Position numbers and translations under genes: made by a program. Positions 46,476-56,441 of a stretch of DNA of 64,000 bases are shown here, in pieces. Where the stretch lies: positions 1,488,001 through 1,552,000 of the forward strand of contig JANFOE010000050.1 of NCBI GenBank assembly GCA_025667525.1. The letters run 5' to 3'. Source of the DNA: Glebionis coronaria. Taxonomy: Eukaryota; Streptophyta; Magnoliopsida; Asterales; Asteraceae. The first letter of the stretch is position 1. Every line of letters begins with the position of its first letter. The notes under the pieces were generated by a model. It saw nothing but the letters and a program-made list of their open reading frames with translations. It had not been told where the DNA came from and ran no database searches.

Positions 46476-48313
46476 CAATGGTTATAGAGAATTAGGTTGC
46501 CTAGTTGTGTAGCCTAGTCTATAGCTTAAGGGTCCCTGCATATAGGCGTCATAGGAGTATGTGTGCATTTTATAGTAATTGATGTGTTTGAATATTATTT
46601 TCGCAGTATTTGTTAGGTTATGAACTACTATGGTTCATACTTAACTACATGTTATTTTCTTTACGAGTTTTGATTAGTGCGGGTGGAACCATGGTCGTAT
46701 ACGCTAGTCATTGTTGGATTTCGCTTAATTATGTTTTCATGTTCTTTATACATTTTGAATTTTGTCTACGTTGGTTCATCTGGACTACGAGTTTATGTGT
46801 TTCGTGCATTGGCTATGTTATTTTAATACATGGGGTTTTGGATCTTATCTTGTGTGGTTATGTGCTTGTGAGTTGTTGGATTATGTGTTATGTGTAGTAT
46901 TAATTTCTTATAAGTGTCATCATAGGAGGGAGTACATTGGTGAAAGGGAACATGTATAATTATGGAGGCCTACATAATTATATATGTGCCACAACGCCAT
47001 TGGACTTTCAAGTATGATTGCATGAAAGAGAGTTAATACATGCTTGTATAGTATATATTGGATGGATTTGAGTGTATGTACGCTTATGCCTATGTATGTA
47101 AAATTATTTTCTACTTACCGGTTGTATTCTTGGGATGGTTGCTAGCTCGTTTCTCTTTGAGATGTTCAACTTCTGTAGTAGCACATTTCTCGGGTCCTCA
47201 TTTCACGTGTTTGTTTGTACGGTACTTTTGGCGTGAAGGATTTTGAGATGGTGGAGATTTCGTTTTGGGGTAACGATGTCTTTTGTTTCGAGTTATACAT
47301 GGTAAAAAAAATAGAACTTGCAAATTGAAAAAAGAAATAGTTGTTGGTAGTCAATGAAATAAGGAAGTGTCGGGATCATGTTTCAAATAAGGTGGAATAT
47401 AAATTCTTTAACATATAAGCATGACTCGGTTATTTTAATATATTTTGGTTTTGATCACCTAAAGTTATTGTTCTTAAGTTAAAAATTTTGTTCTTATTTA
47501 GTGAAATATGTTAAAATCATGTAATTAATAGAGTTTTAATTTTCTGGAATTAAAATAAATTAGGTTCTAGTTTTGGTAATTAACGGGGGGGTTTAGGGTT
47601 TAAAATCGTTTTTTCTTTTGGTATAAATCGGAGTAGGCAGAAACTGTCGCTAAACTGTCAAAATATGTCGCTAACTGTCAGAAACTGTCGCTAATGCCTA
47701 GGCAGATTTTGAGAAAAATCGTTTTGGTTATAACTTATTCGTTTTTAAAGGTTTTTGGGTGATTCAAAAGCCTAAAATTATGTACTCAGAACATACCTTT
47801 CAAATATTCAGAAAGTTTCGTAATTGGAAGTCAGTAGCTTGGTCGAATTAATTGTACAAGTGTTGAGTTCAAGGTTAATTTTCGGACAACATGGGTTAAA
47901 CTCGTGTTTTAGGTATTTTGCGGTAATGAACACTTGGGGGTTAACATAGAGATGATTTGGGAAGGAATTTGATAGTTCTTTAGACCTTATTATACGTGGT
48001 TATATTTTGATGAGTTTTGATTTATGGTATTTATAAGTAAGACTGAAATCGGGGTGACAATTTTAAACCCGTTGAGTTATGTGACGGCTCCTAACTTGGT
48101 TTCAAGACAGTTCTTGTTTGATGATTTGTGAGATTTAGTTAGGTTGGTTACATAACTTTATGGTTTTGATAAGTTTCCTCGCGGACGGTTAAGGCTCATG
48201 TGTTGTTGGTTGATATTATTTTCGTGTAAACTGAGTTCACGTTTGAACGTGAAGGTTTTATCAGGGATATGCATCCTCGTTTGTTTGCTGAGAATAAGTT
48301 TGAGTTTGGGAGT
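46476..48313 (+). other. Interior of L2, non-coding
   Basis: No gag or pol; the open frames here are short and hydrophobic from T-rich DNA. A short repeat around AACTGTCGCTAA occurs three times at 47643-47694. The interior ends at the stem-loop. Confidence 0.65.
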
Positions 48314-48349
48314 GAATCTCGGGACGAGATTCCTATTAGGAGGGAGTGA
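48314..48349 (+). promoter_or_regulatory. L2 pre-PPT stem-loop and polypurine tract
   Basis: GAATCTCG-GGA-CGAGATTC (48314-48332) is a perfect 8-bp stem. It is followed by CTATTAGGAGGGAGTGA and then the 3' LTR TGTGACAACC. Same position and layout as in L1 and T1. Confidence 0.75.
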
Positions 48350-50970
48350 TGTGACAACCGTGGTTTTGGGTTTGTCACTTGGTCTTACTTTTAGGTTATT
48401 TTATGTGTGCTTACTTGAACTGTGTGTTTACGTGTTTATTTTGTGTGAACGAGGTTGGTGTGGTTATCGTTTATGAGTATAGAGTACTCATAAGTAAATC
48501 GAGGAACGGTTATTTCATGTTCATGAGCTCACAAGTGGTGACTATGAAATGAAAATGGTGATATTGTGGTGTTTACGTATACGTATAAGTATTATAGTAA
48601 TAGTATTTTTTTAGGATTTACGGTTTAGCATTTAGAGGTCTCGGGTGAGGTAATTATCCATATGATCATTTTTCGGGATGGTTTTAAGTCATTTAGGACT
48701 TAGTTATAAAGTTTATTTCAAAATTTGAGATTTTTTATAAAAGTGTATATTTTACGTCTTTTACGGTAAAACGCGTAAATTTGACTAGTTTTACGGTTTT
48801 GAGGTTTTGGAAGCTTTAGGAGCTGAAATAAATTAAGGAAAATTAAGGTAATATTATTAACATAATATTAAATAATAAAAAAACGAATTTATTGGGTGTT
48901 TGGGTCGGTTTAGACGCACCAAAGAAAGAGAAAAAGGGAAAAAGGGAAAAAATAGGAAAGTTGGGTGTTATACTTGGACTAGGATTTTATGTACACACTA
49001 TATAAGGTTATCTAATAAATAAAAAAAACATAAATCCCTGGAGACAAAGAAAAATTTGTGGTTTTCATAGAGGAGAATTAGGGTTCTTCAAAAAAATTAG
49101 GTTTTCTTCATCTTCCATTAATTTAAGGTAAAAACCTTCATTAACCTTTTTAATTAAATTGTTTTTATGTTTAATTAATAATTCTTATGATGGATTAAGG
49201 GTTAGGGTTTATATAAAAACAGTAGATTAATGATGTATTAATCATAATATGATGATCATATAATCTAGGGCTTGTATTAGAAGGGTTATAGGTGATTAAT
49301 TAGATCAATTTGTTTAAAACCCGTTTTTAAAAACTGGGCAGAATTTTGAGCCTATTGTTTTGATCATATCTCGAGTTCTAGGAACATTCAAGATGCGATC
49401 AAACTAGCCCTGGATAGGTAATTGAGTTGTCTTTCTAAATCAAGAAACGAGAACTAAATTGGAGGTCGGGAAGTGGGTCAAAAACAGGTTACAACAGTCG
49501 AAGGTCAAAACAGTTTTGAATTTAGCCTGTTTTCTTTTTAAGTTTTGGGTTGTTTGGGGTACTTAGGGTTGCATTGGGATCTTCTCACGAACATGAGAGA
49601 TGGTTTATATATTGTAGTAAGGATCTGCACTTGGGCTAAGATTGTGGTTTAGGGTAAGACCCTCTAATGGTAATGAACTTTTCATACGTTTAAAATCAGT
49701 GAATTCTAGATAGGTAGCAATATATACACATATATCTGGGCCTTAACAGTAGCTTTAAGGTTAGGGCAAGTGGGAGGTTTTATCTAACATGTATAAAAGT
49801 GTGAATATTCCTTTTACAGAAACTATGGGTATGTTTAAGTGGACGTTTGACTTAAAGTTTGGAGACCTAAAACTGGAACTGTTTTGTGTAAAATTATGAA
49901 CGGGATAGCTATTAAACTTAACCAAGTTAGGGACTTGTTAATGAAGGGTAATGAGGTGATTAGAGCTTAACAATGAGGTAATTATACGGGAATAGACTAG
50001 ATGTCCATCATAGGTTGATGAGCCATCTTAGTGATTGGTTCGTGTATTGATTTCGTGTTTTTGGTTTGTTAGCTTGTTGCTAGTGCGAGGACTTGTGAAG
50101 AAGCTATCAGGTGAGTTTCATAGTCCCATGTTTAATATTGATTTTGACTTCCAGATGGGATGGAAGAGACACTATGTTGAGTTATTTTCTAAATTGATGT
50201 TGTGAATGTGTTTGTGATTTGAGATGGACTTGTGTGTACATTATGTGATTAACTACTATGTGATTTTTTATTGTGTATGATTTGGATCGGGGAACACGTG
50301 CCGTCTCAGTTATTGTGGTTTGACAAGGTAGTGGCCTTGTGGTTTGAAAAGGTAGTGGCCTTGTGGTTTGATAAGGTAGTGGCCTTGGGATAGGTACATA
50401 GTGTGATCATCTATGGTACCATGTTGTTTGGCAAGGTAGGAGCCTTGGATTTTGGTTTGGAATGATTGATCTTGAATGCTAGTTGTTAATACACAATTGT
50501 AGCACATTGTCCATATGTTGTTGTATTGATGGTTGTTGTTCACAGCTTGTAACTGATTTGGCGTTGGAGTCTAAACCTATGACTCTCACTAACTTTATGT
50601 TGACGTGTTTTAGTGTCTCTTTCAGGTGATACTATGGTTAAGCATGAGAACATAAGTGGCTAGGATTGGAGAAGCTTAGGAATGTATATAGAAGGAGAAT
50701 CCCCGTTTCCTTCTTAGTTTTTATTTGTTCTTTTAATAAGTAATACAGTGGCACACATATATTTGTTTGGTTATGTTATTTGTTTGTCTTGGGTAAGCGG
50801 TAGGACTGTTACCTACTTACCTAGACTCCTGAGTCTGATGAGATATTGTCATGACTTTGTGTCTCCATTTTATGACATTTCTTATTTCATATAGTTATCT
50901 CTATAGACATGCCATGTTGTGATGATATCCATACGTCGCGCCCCATATTCCGCCATGGTGGGGTGTGACA
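48350..50970 (+). repeat. L2 3' LTR
   Basis: 2621 bp, starts TGTGACAACC and ends GGGTGTGACA, and is followed by the TSD AAAGT. It differs from the 5' copy mainly by one fewer 24-bp unit and a shorter A-run near 48879. Confidence 0.94.
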
Positions 50971-51160
50971 AAAGTGCACTGTGCATACTGACCACAAAAG
51001 TTTGCAACACATACTGGATCAAAAGGAGCTGAACATGAGACAACGCCGTTGGATTGAGTTTTTAAGTGACTACGACTGTGAGATCAAATACCACCCCGGT
51101 AAAGCAAATGTGGTTGCTGATGCTCTAAGCCGTAAGGAAACGGACCCTCCTACGAGAGTC
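50971..51160 (+). pseudogene. T1 RNase H, C-terminal part
   Basis: It continues from the piece left of L2: [39 protein letters not shown] and [12 protein letters not shown], carrying the TDHKSL and ADALSR catalytic Asp motifs of Ty3/gypsy RNase H. It is in frame with the following integrase. The TSD AAAGT overlaps its first codons. Confidence 0.88.
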
Positions 51161-52156
51161 CGAGCACTAGTTATGACAATCAGCTTGGACCTACCCAAGC
51201 AGATATTGGAAGCTCAAACACAAGCCCAAATACCTGAAAACCTCGTGAAGGAAGACGGCGGGGGAATGCTCAGAACCAACCTTACCAAGGTGAAGTTAGA
51301 ACTAAGAGCGGATGGAACCCTGTGCCTTTACGGGAGGTGTTGGTTACCTTGTTATGGAGACTTGAGAAACGTGATCATACATGAATCTCATAAAACTAAA
51401 TATTCTATACATCCCGGATATGAAAAGATGTATCAGGATATGAAGAAGTTATACTGGTGGCCAAATATGGAAGTTGACATCGCCACCTATGTTTAGAAGT
51501 GCTTGACATGTTCACATGTCAAAACTGAGCACCAGAGACCATCGTGTTTACTTGTACAGCCCGAGATACCAAAATGAAAGTGGGACAACATCACCATGGA
51601 CTTTGTTACCAAACTCCCAAAGTCATCTCACGGTTATGATACTATCTGGGCAATCGTCGACCGACTCACCAAATCCGCTCATTTCCTACCAATTAGGGAG
51701 AATGATTCCCTTGCAAAGCTAGCAAAGACGTATCTTAAGGAGATAGTGACCAAACATGGAATACCAGTCTCAATAATCTGTGATCGAGACGGTAGGTTCA
51801 CATCGAACTTTTGGAAGGCTTTCCAACGAGCCTTAGGTACAAATTTGGACATGAGCACTGTTTACCATCCACAGACCGATGGTCAAAGTGAACGAACCAT
51901 CCAGACTCTAGAAGACATGCTACGAGCATGTGTGATTGACTTTGGAAATGGATGGGTTGACCACATACCTTTGGTGGAATTCTCCTACAACAACAGCTAT
52001 CACGCCAGCATCAAGGTTGCCCCTTTTGAAGCACTATATGGTCGAAAGTGCCATTCACCTGTGTGCTGGGCAGAAGTAGGCGAATTTCAGCTCACTGGAC
52101 CCGAGTTAATCCAGGAAACTACCGACAAGATCGTCCTCATAAAGCAAAGAATTTAA
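51161..52156 (+). pseudogene. T1 integrase
   Basis: The zinc-binding N-domain has [20 protein letters not shown], and then [15 protein letters not shown], with a TAG before KCLTC and a TGA (Trp lost) before KWDNITMDF. The catalytic core has [18 protein letters not shown] and [13 protein letters not shown], giving the D, D, E triad. It continues with [20 protein letters not shown] and [16 protein letters not shown] (Gln lost) ends this frame at 52154-52156. It would insert the cDNA into the genome; three stops inactivate it. Confidence 0.9.
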
Positions 52157-52629
52157 GCTACTCGCGATCGACAAAAGAGCTACGCGGACCAGAAACGTAA
52201 ACCTATGCAATTTGAAGTAAGTGACCGCGTCATGATCAAGGTATCACCTTGGAATGGTGTTGTACGCTTTGGTAAACGTGGAAAGCTGAACCCACATTAT
52301 GTCGGCCCCTTCAAAGTGATGATCGGGGAGGTAGCATATCGTTTAGAGTTACCCCAAAAATTAAGCCGGGTGCACTCTACCTTCCACGTGTCTAATCTGA
52401 AGAAGTGCTATGCTGAAGAACCATTGGCTATGCCATTGGAAGGAGTTCAGTTTGACGACAAACTCCAGTTCACAGAAGAACCAGTAGAAATCATGGAGAG
52501 AACGGTTAAAAATTGAAACACAGTCGCATTCCGTTGATCAAGGTACGTTGGAATTCGAGGAGAGGTCCTGAGTTCACATGGGAACGAGAAGACTCGTTCA
52601 AAACCAAGTACCCGTATTTGTTCATCTGA
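52157..52629 (+). pseudogene. T1 integrase tail and chromodomain-like end
   Basis: It continues in the same frame: SYADQKRKPMQFEVSDRVMI, KVSPWNGVVRFGKRGKLNPH, YVGPFKVMIGEVAYRLELPQ and VHSTFHVSNLKKCYAEEPLA. After EEPVEIMERTVKN a one-base shift at about 52514 puts the last part in another frame: SRIPLIKVRWNSRRGPEFTW, then YPYLFI and a stop at 52627-52629. The K-V-R-W-x8-TWE block is the short chromodomain-like module of Tekay/Del chromoviruses, thought to guide integration to heterochromatin. Confidence 0.87.
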
Positions 52630-52647
52630 CCGGTGACTTCATATTTA

Positions 52648-52678
52648 AGCTTTGAGGACAAAGCTAAAATAACAGGAA
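52648..52678 (+). promoter_or_regulatory. T1 pre-PPT stem-loop and decayed PPT
   Basis: AGCTTTG-AGGA-CAAAGCT (52648-52665) is a perfect 7-bp stem, followed by AAAATAACAGGAA and the LTR start TGTATTG. The stem sits 19 bases after the pol stop. Confidence 0.65.
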
Positions 52679-55600
52679 TGTATTGTAAAACCTTTGATTT
52701 TACCTTAATGACTTTGTCAACTGTTGTACTCATTATTCTGGGAATCTACATATTTCCACTTTTATATGATTGATTAAGTATCATCTCCATTTGTCATACT
52801 ATCATTTCATATTTATTTTTAATATATATATATATGAACCTTTAGTCTTTTCTGACTACTCTGGCAATTGACTGGCCACATATTAAACAAGGACTCACCA
52901 CCTCAGTACACATTTTTGGAAAACCATGATCTTATTTACCTATTTTACTAAGTACCTAGACTTAATATTATATGTACGTATTTACATATACCTTATACTA
53001 TGAGAAATCATATGAAATCATAAAACAATATCTATTATCTCACCTTGACATTTTATTTATTTTCATCAAGTGTAATATTTATAATATTATACACATTATA
53101 TACTTTCACCAAACGATCTAAATGTTTAACCAAAATACCTAGAAACCTCATAAGTACCTACACTATATTACATAGACTAATGTTAACTCCCAATTTTAGA
53201 CAAGTCAACACATTTTCTACCCTACAACACATATGTAGCCGTGTATATGCATACATACTCATTAAATCTTACTAAACTTACAATTAAACTATGTTACAAA
53301 GTCAAATGACATACTTTACTACATATATGTATCACTATTTGAGACATGACTTGTCCCCTTTGACCCTAAAACTACACGGTAAGAACAAGAGTGGAAGGGA
53401 AGTCCATGTTGCTAAATATGGACATTGTCCTTGCATATCCTAAACATATCTCATATATATCTTCCATAGATACTATAGTACCTTAACTAGATACATCAAA
53501 TCTTCCCTTTTCCTTGATATATCCGAATATCACAAGTCCTACAACACAAAATATTTTCAAGCTTTCCTCACTCTCTCTAAAATCTCGGCTTGTTTTTATC
53601 CTACACAAGATCCACCAAAAGTTCATTTACTACCTCATTTACTACCCTAAAACTATGGAAGCCCTAGACGCACCAAGGGAGACCACAACTTGATTTTGTT
53701 TAAGCTTCCACCATTGTTGATCATAAGCTTAAAATCCTCCTTAGTTCACTTGTTTCTCCTTAACTTCACTTAACAAGTAAGTAACATGAAAACCTACCTT
53801 TTTCCTTACTTACTTTCATTTTTACATTCACTTGAGCATTTACATGAAACTCCTATTATAAACTTTTTAAAAACTCAAATCTATTAAAACCAAACTTATA
53901 TAAGTCATGGCTAAATATGGTTTTTCTCAAAGAATGATGAAAAGTTCATATAACTATGACAAACATGAATATGTAACCATGCTAAACCTAGAAAAATCAT
54001 GAAAACACCTCCATGCATATATATAGCCGTGGGCTATGCGATGTGTTTTGGAATGGATGGATAACTTGATTAACTTGTAGAAAGCATAGAAAGTCACTAG
54101 ATCTATGTTATTCCTTGCACTATAACTAGTTTTTCTTAATGGACTTGTAAGCCTAATGAATAGTAACCAAGTTTAGGTTGGGCCCATTAGGCCCAAAATA
54201 TAATCCGAATAAGACTAGGAGCCCACTAGGCCCATTTATGCTTCATAAGCCCATTTAGTATTTTTGTACTTAAAATAAACTTTTTATGTGTCAAAAATAT
54301 AAGTTATAAAACTTTCGTGCCAAAAATATGATTTATAAAACTTTTGGATAAAAAATGTGATTTATAAAACTTTTGGACTAAAAATGCAACTTATAAAAAG
54401 TCTAAGGTTCAAACCGTGACTTTTGTAACCCATTTTGACAAAACATCAAATAAAAGGACTAATATTGTAAATTACCGAAAGTATAGGGGTTAAAATAACC
54501 CTATTCGAGACTTAATAAACCATAAGGACCATTTTTGTAAATTCCCATAAGATAAATACACATGTTATAAACCTAATAATACTTTAGGGACTGTTTAAGT
54601 AATTAACCGAAACATTTAGGAACCCTAGGGACTGTTTTCGTCACTTATGGAAAGTTATAAACCCCAATATTAAACCTAGGGACTAGAATTGTAATAAGCC
54701 GAAAGATATCGAAGCCCTAGGGGGGCTGTTTCGTAAATTTGTGTATACCTTAAACGTAATCCGAAACCTAGGGGACTAAATGTGAGAACACACCAAAGTA
54801 TTACAAGCCCTAATCCATATATAAACTTGAGGGACTTATTTTGCCATAATTCGAAACTTGTAGAAACCCTAGGGGTATTTAAGGAAAATACCGCGGGGAT
54901 TATTAAATATGGAGGGACTAAATTGCAAATTATAAAACAAATCTAAACCCTAATTCTATATATAATTTTAATATTAAAATCGTAATTTAAATTTATTCTA
55001 TAAGGACTAAAATCATCATTTTCTCAAACTTATGACTTAAGGACTATTTGATAAATTATAAAAAAATTCGGGGACTTTTAATTAAAATAAATTTAATTTT
55101 ATACATTTTATAAATGTCATTTATATAAGTTATATAAATCGAATACAAATGAATTATAAAAGTAAATATATTTATTATATTTATTATTTTTCCTATCCTT
55201 TTAAATATATATATATAAAACTTTCTCTTATAAATATTTAAACTAATTTACGACAGTAGAAGTACGAGAATATTAAGTAACAAAGTAATTACTTAAACGA
55301 TATTATTAACTACGTAATTAAAAATGAATACTTTTATTACTTGTACAACGATTAATTAAAATACAAAGATCGTAATAAAACGCTTAAAACCAGTATAAGC
55401 ATGCACTGGTATTATCCATAACTTTCATGCATTATTTTATGCATTTACTGAGAGTGTACAATTATTTAGGCTGTTGACTGTGTCATGAGCATTACGTTGG
55501 ATTACTTGTGATATATTGTTGTATTACTGCTGAGGTGAGTTCATGGCCCCACATTATATATTGACAAACTTTTAAACCTTTTATGGGGAAGAAAACATGC

Positions 55601-55815
55601 ACATATTTTTATGGATATAAACTGAACTACGATAACCTTTGATTACATTTGCCTATTGTAGAATGCCTCCCTTACCCGAGAACTGAAACTGTTAAAATTA
55701 TTGAATTGTCTGAATGTATAAATAGATCAATTTGGGATTAGCCATCCCTATCTGGGTGAGTAGCGCTCACTGTTCCTGGGCCAGGAAAACAAATGTTTAT
55801 CATGTCAGAACGGAT
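52679..55815 (+). repeat. T1 3' LTR, interrupted by S2
   Basis: It starts TGTATTGTAAAACC and runs at least 3.1 kb until S2. The donor-like GAG|GTGAGTTCATGGCCCC at 55532-55549 matches the motif in L1 and L2. A ~30-bp tandem array (TTATAAAACTTTTGGA type) is at 54289-54400. From about 54420 to 54960 there are loose repeats of 'aaaccctaggggac'. No ORF. The 3' end of the LTR is outside the window. Confidence 0.7.
54289..54400 (+). repeat. ~30-bp tandem repeat in the T1 LTR
   Basis: Four diverged units of the type AAAAATATGATTTATAAAAC plus TTTTGGA, probably made by slippage inside the LTR. Confidence 0.7.
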
Positions 55816-55849
55816 TGTTGGGAATAAATTAAGGCCAGATCACTTGAAC

Positions 55850-55955
55850 GCTGACAAGAACAACTTAAGCGTTGACAAGAACAAAGTGAGCGCTGACAGC
55901 TCAAGCGTTGACAAGTTAAAGTCAAGTGTTGACAGATTAAAGACAAGCACTGATG
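55850..55955 (+). repeat. 21-nt motif array in the S2 LTR
   Basis: GCTGAC/GTTGAC cores are spaced 21, 21, 15, 21 and 21 nt. Each unit looks like GTTGACAAGAACAAAGTGAG plus C. It lies upstream of the TATA box, in the position of an enhancer. The same array is in the S1 LTR (22870-22975, minus). Confidence 0.85.
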
Positions 55956-56085
55956 GAAGATATAAGCTACACGTTTATTATGTTCTAGAATACTTCTAGT
56001 AAGGATAGAAACGACAATGTATTTTCTATGTTTATCTTTACCTAGAATAGTTGATACGTAGCTTATTGTACAAGGCTTCTTAGTC

Positions 56086-56093
56086 TATAAAAG
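56086..56093 (+). promoter_or_regulatory. TATA box of the S2 LTR
   Basis: TATAAAAG in the context AGTCTATAAAAGAAGGCC. The S1 copy is mutated to CTATTAAAG. Confidence 0.7.
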
Positions 56094-56343
56094 AAGGCCT
56101 TTAGGTTAATGTTTAGTATCAAGTTTTATATAAGTTTTCATTCGTAAACATCTTTCATTGTAAGCAAGTTCGACATTCATAATCAAAGTGAAAGTTTTGT
56201 TTACATCTTGTGTTCTTGTTTAAGTATTAAATTCCGCATAATACTTAGATTCACAAAGCATATAACAAAGGTTTCTCTACGTGTTATACTTGATCTAATC
56301 TCGTATACACAAAGCTAATCGATCTAAGTTTGGGATCAAAAAG

Positions 56344-56355
56344 TGGTATCAGAGC
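56344..56355 (+). other. S2 primer binding site
   Basis: TGGTATCAGAGC, a perfect initiator-Met primer site, two bases after the LTR. Confidence 0.9.
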
Positions 56356-56441
56356 ATGTTGAGGAACTTTTGATCTTTGAAGAACACCAGAACAATATAC
56401 GAACACCAAAACCCTAATTTTCTCAAAACCCTAAAAACATC

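Larger units (their letters stand above)
43809..50970 (+). mobile_element. L2: gene-less LTR element inserted in T1 RNase H
   Basis: It has 2.6-kb LTRs (43809-46460 and 48350-50970) and perfect TSDs AAAGT (43804-43808 and 50971-50975), a PBS at 46464, and a stem-loop plus PPT before the 3' LTR. The 1.9-kb interior has no gag-pol. The LTRs are nearly identical apart from short indels, so this insertion is younger than L1. The end signals resemble T1, suggesting it is mobilised by a Tekay-like element. Confidence 0.94.
4634..55815 (+). mobile_element. T1: old Tekay/Del-like Ty3-gypsy chromovirus, the nested host
   Basis: This is a single plus-strand polyprotein cut into four pieces by insertions. 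The domain order is N-terminal extension, gag, CCHC knuckles, aspartic protease, reverse transcriptase, RNase H, integrase and a chromodomain-like tail, the chromovirus order. The pieces rejoin across L1 (RT catalytic motif) and L2 (RNase H) at codon resolution, so the assembly is well supported. Its 5' LTR and PBS are not present: 4634-4951 is leader and the M1 insertion cuts it off. The 3' LTR starts at 52679 and S2 interrupts it at 55816. At least ten nonsense or frameshift changes show that T1 is long dead. Confidence 0.85.
55816..56341 (+). repeat. S2 5' LTR
   Basis: 526 bp, starts TGTTGGGAATAAATTAAGGC. It ends TTTGGGATCAAAA, where the S1 LTR ends CAACA. It carries six GYTGAC motifs at 55850, 55871, 55892, 55907, 55928 and 55949 (the last degenerate). 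TATAAAAG lies at 56086-56093. Confidence 0.92.

Noticed and set aside
48198..48476. Hydrophobic 92-codon ORF in L2
   Set aside because: T-rich DNA spanning the interior-LTR junction; no conservation as protein.
54420..54960. Telomere-like repeats (CCCTA runs)
   Set aside because: CCCTA occurs in loose 'aaaccctaggg' phrases, not as tandem TTTAGGG.
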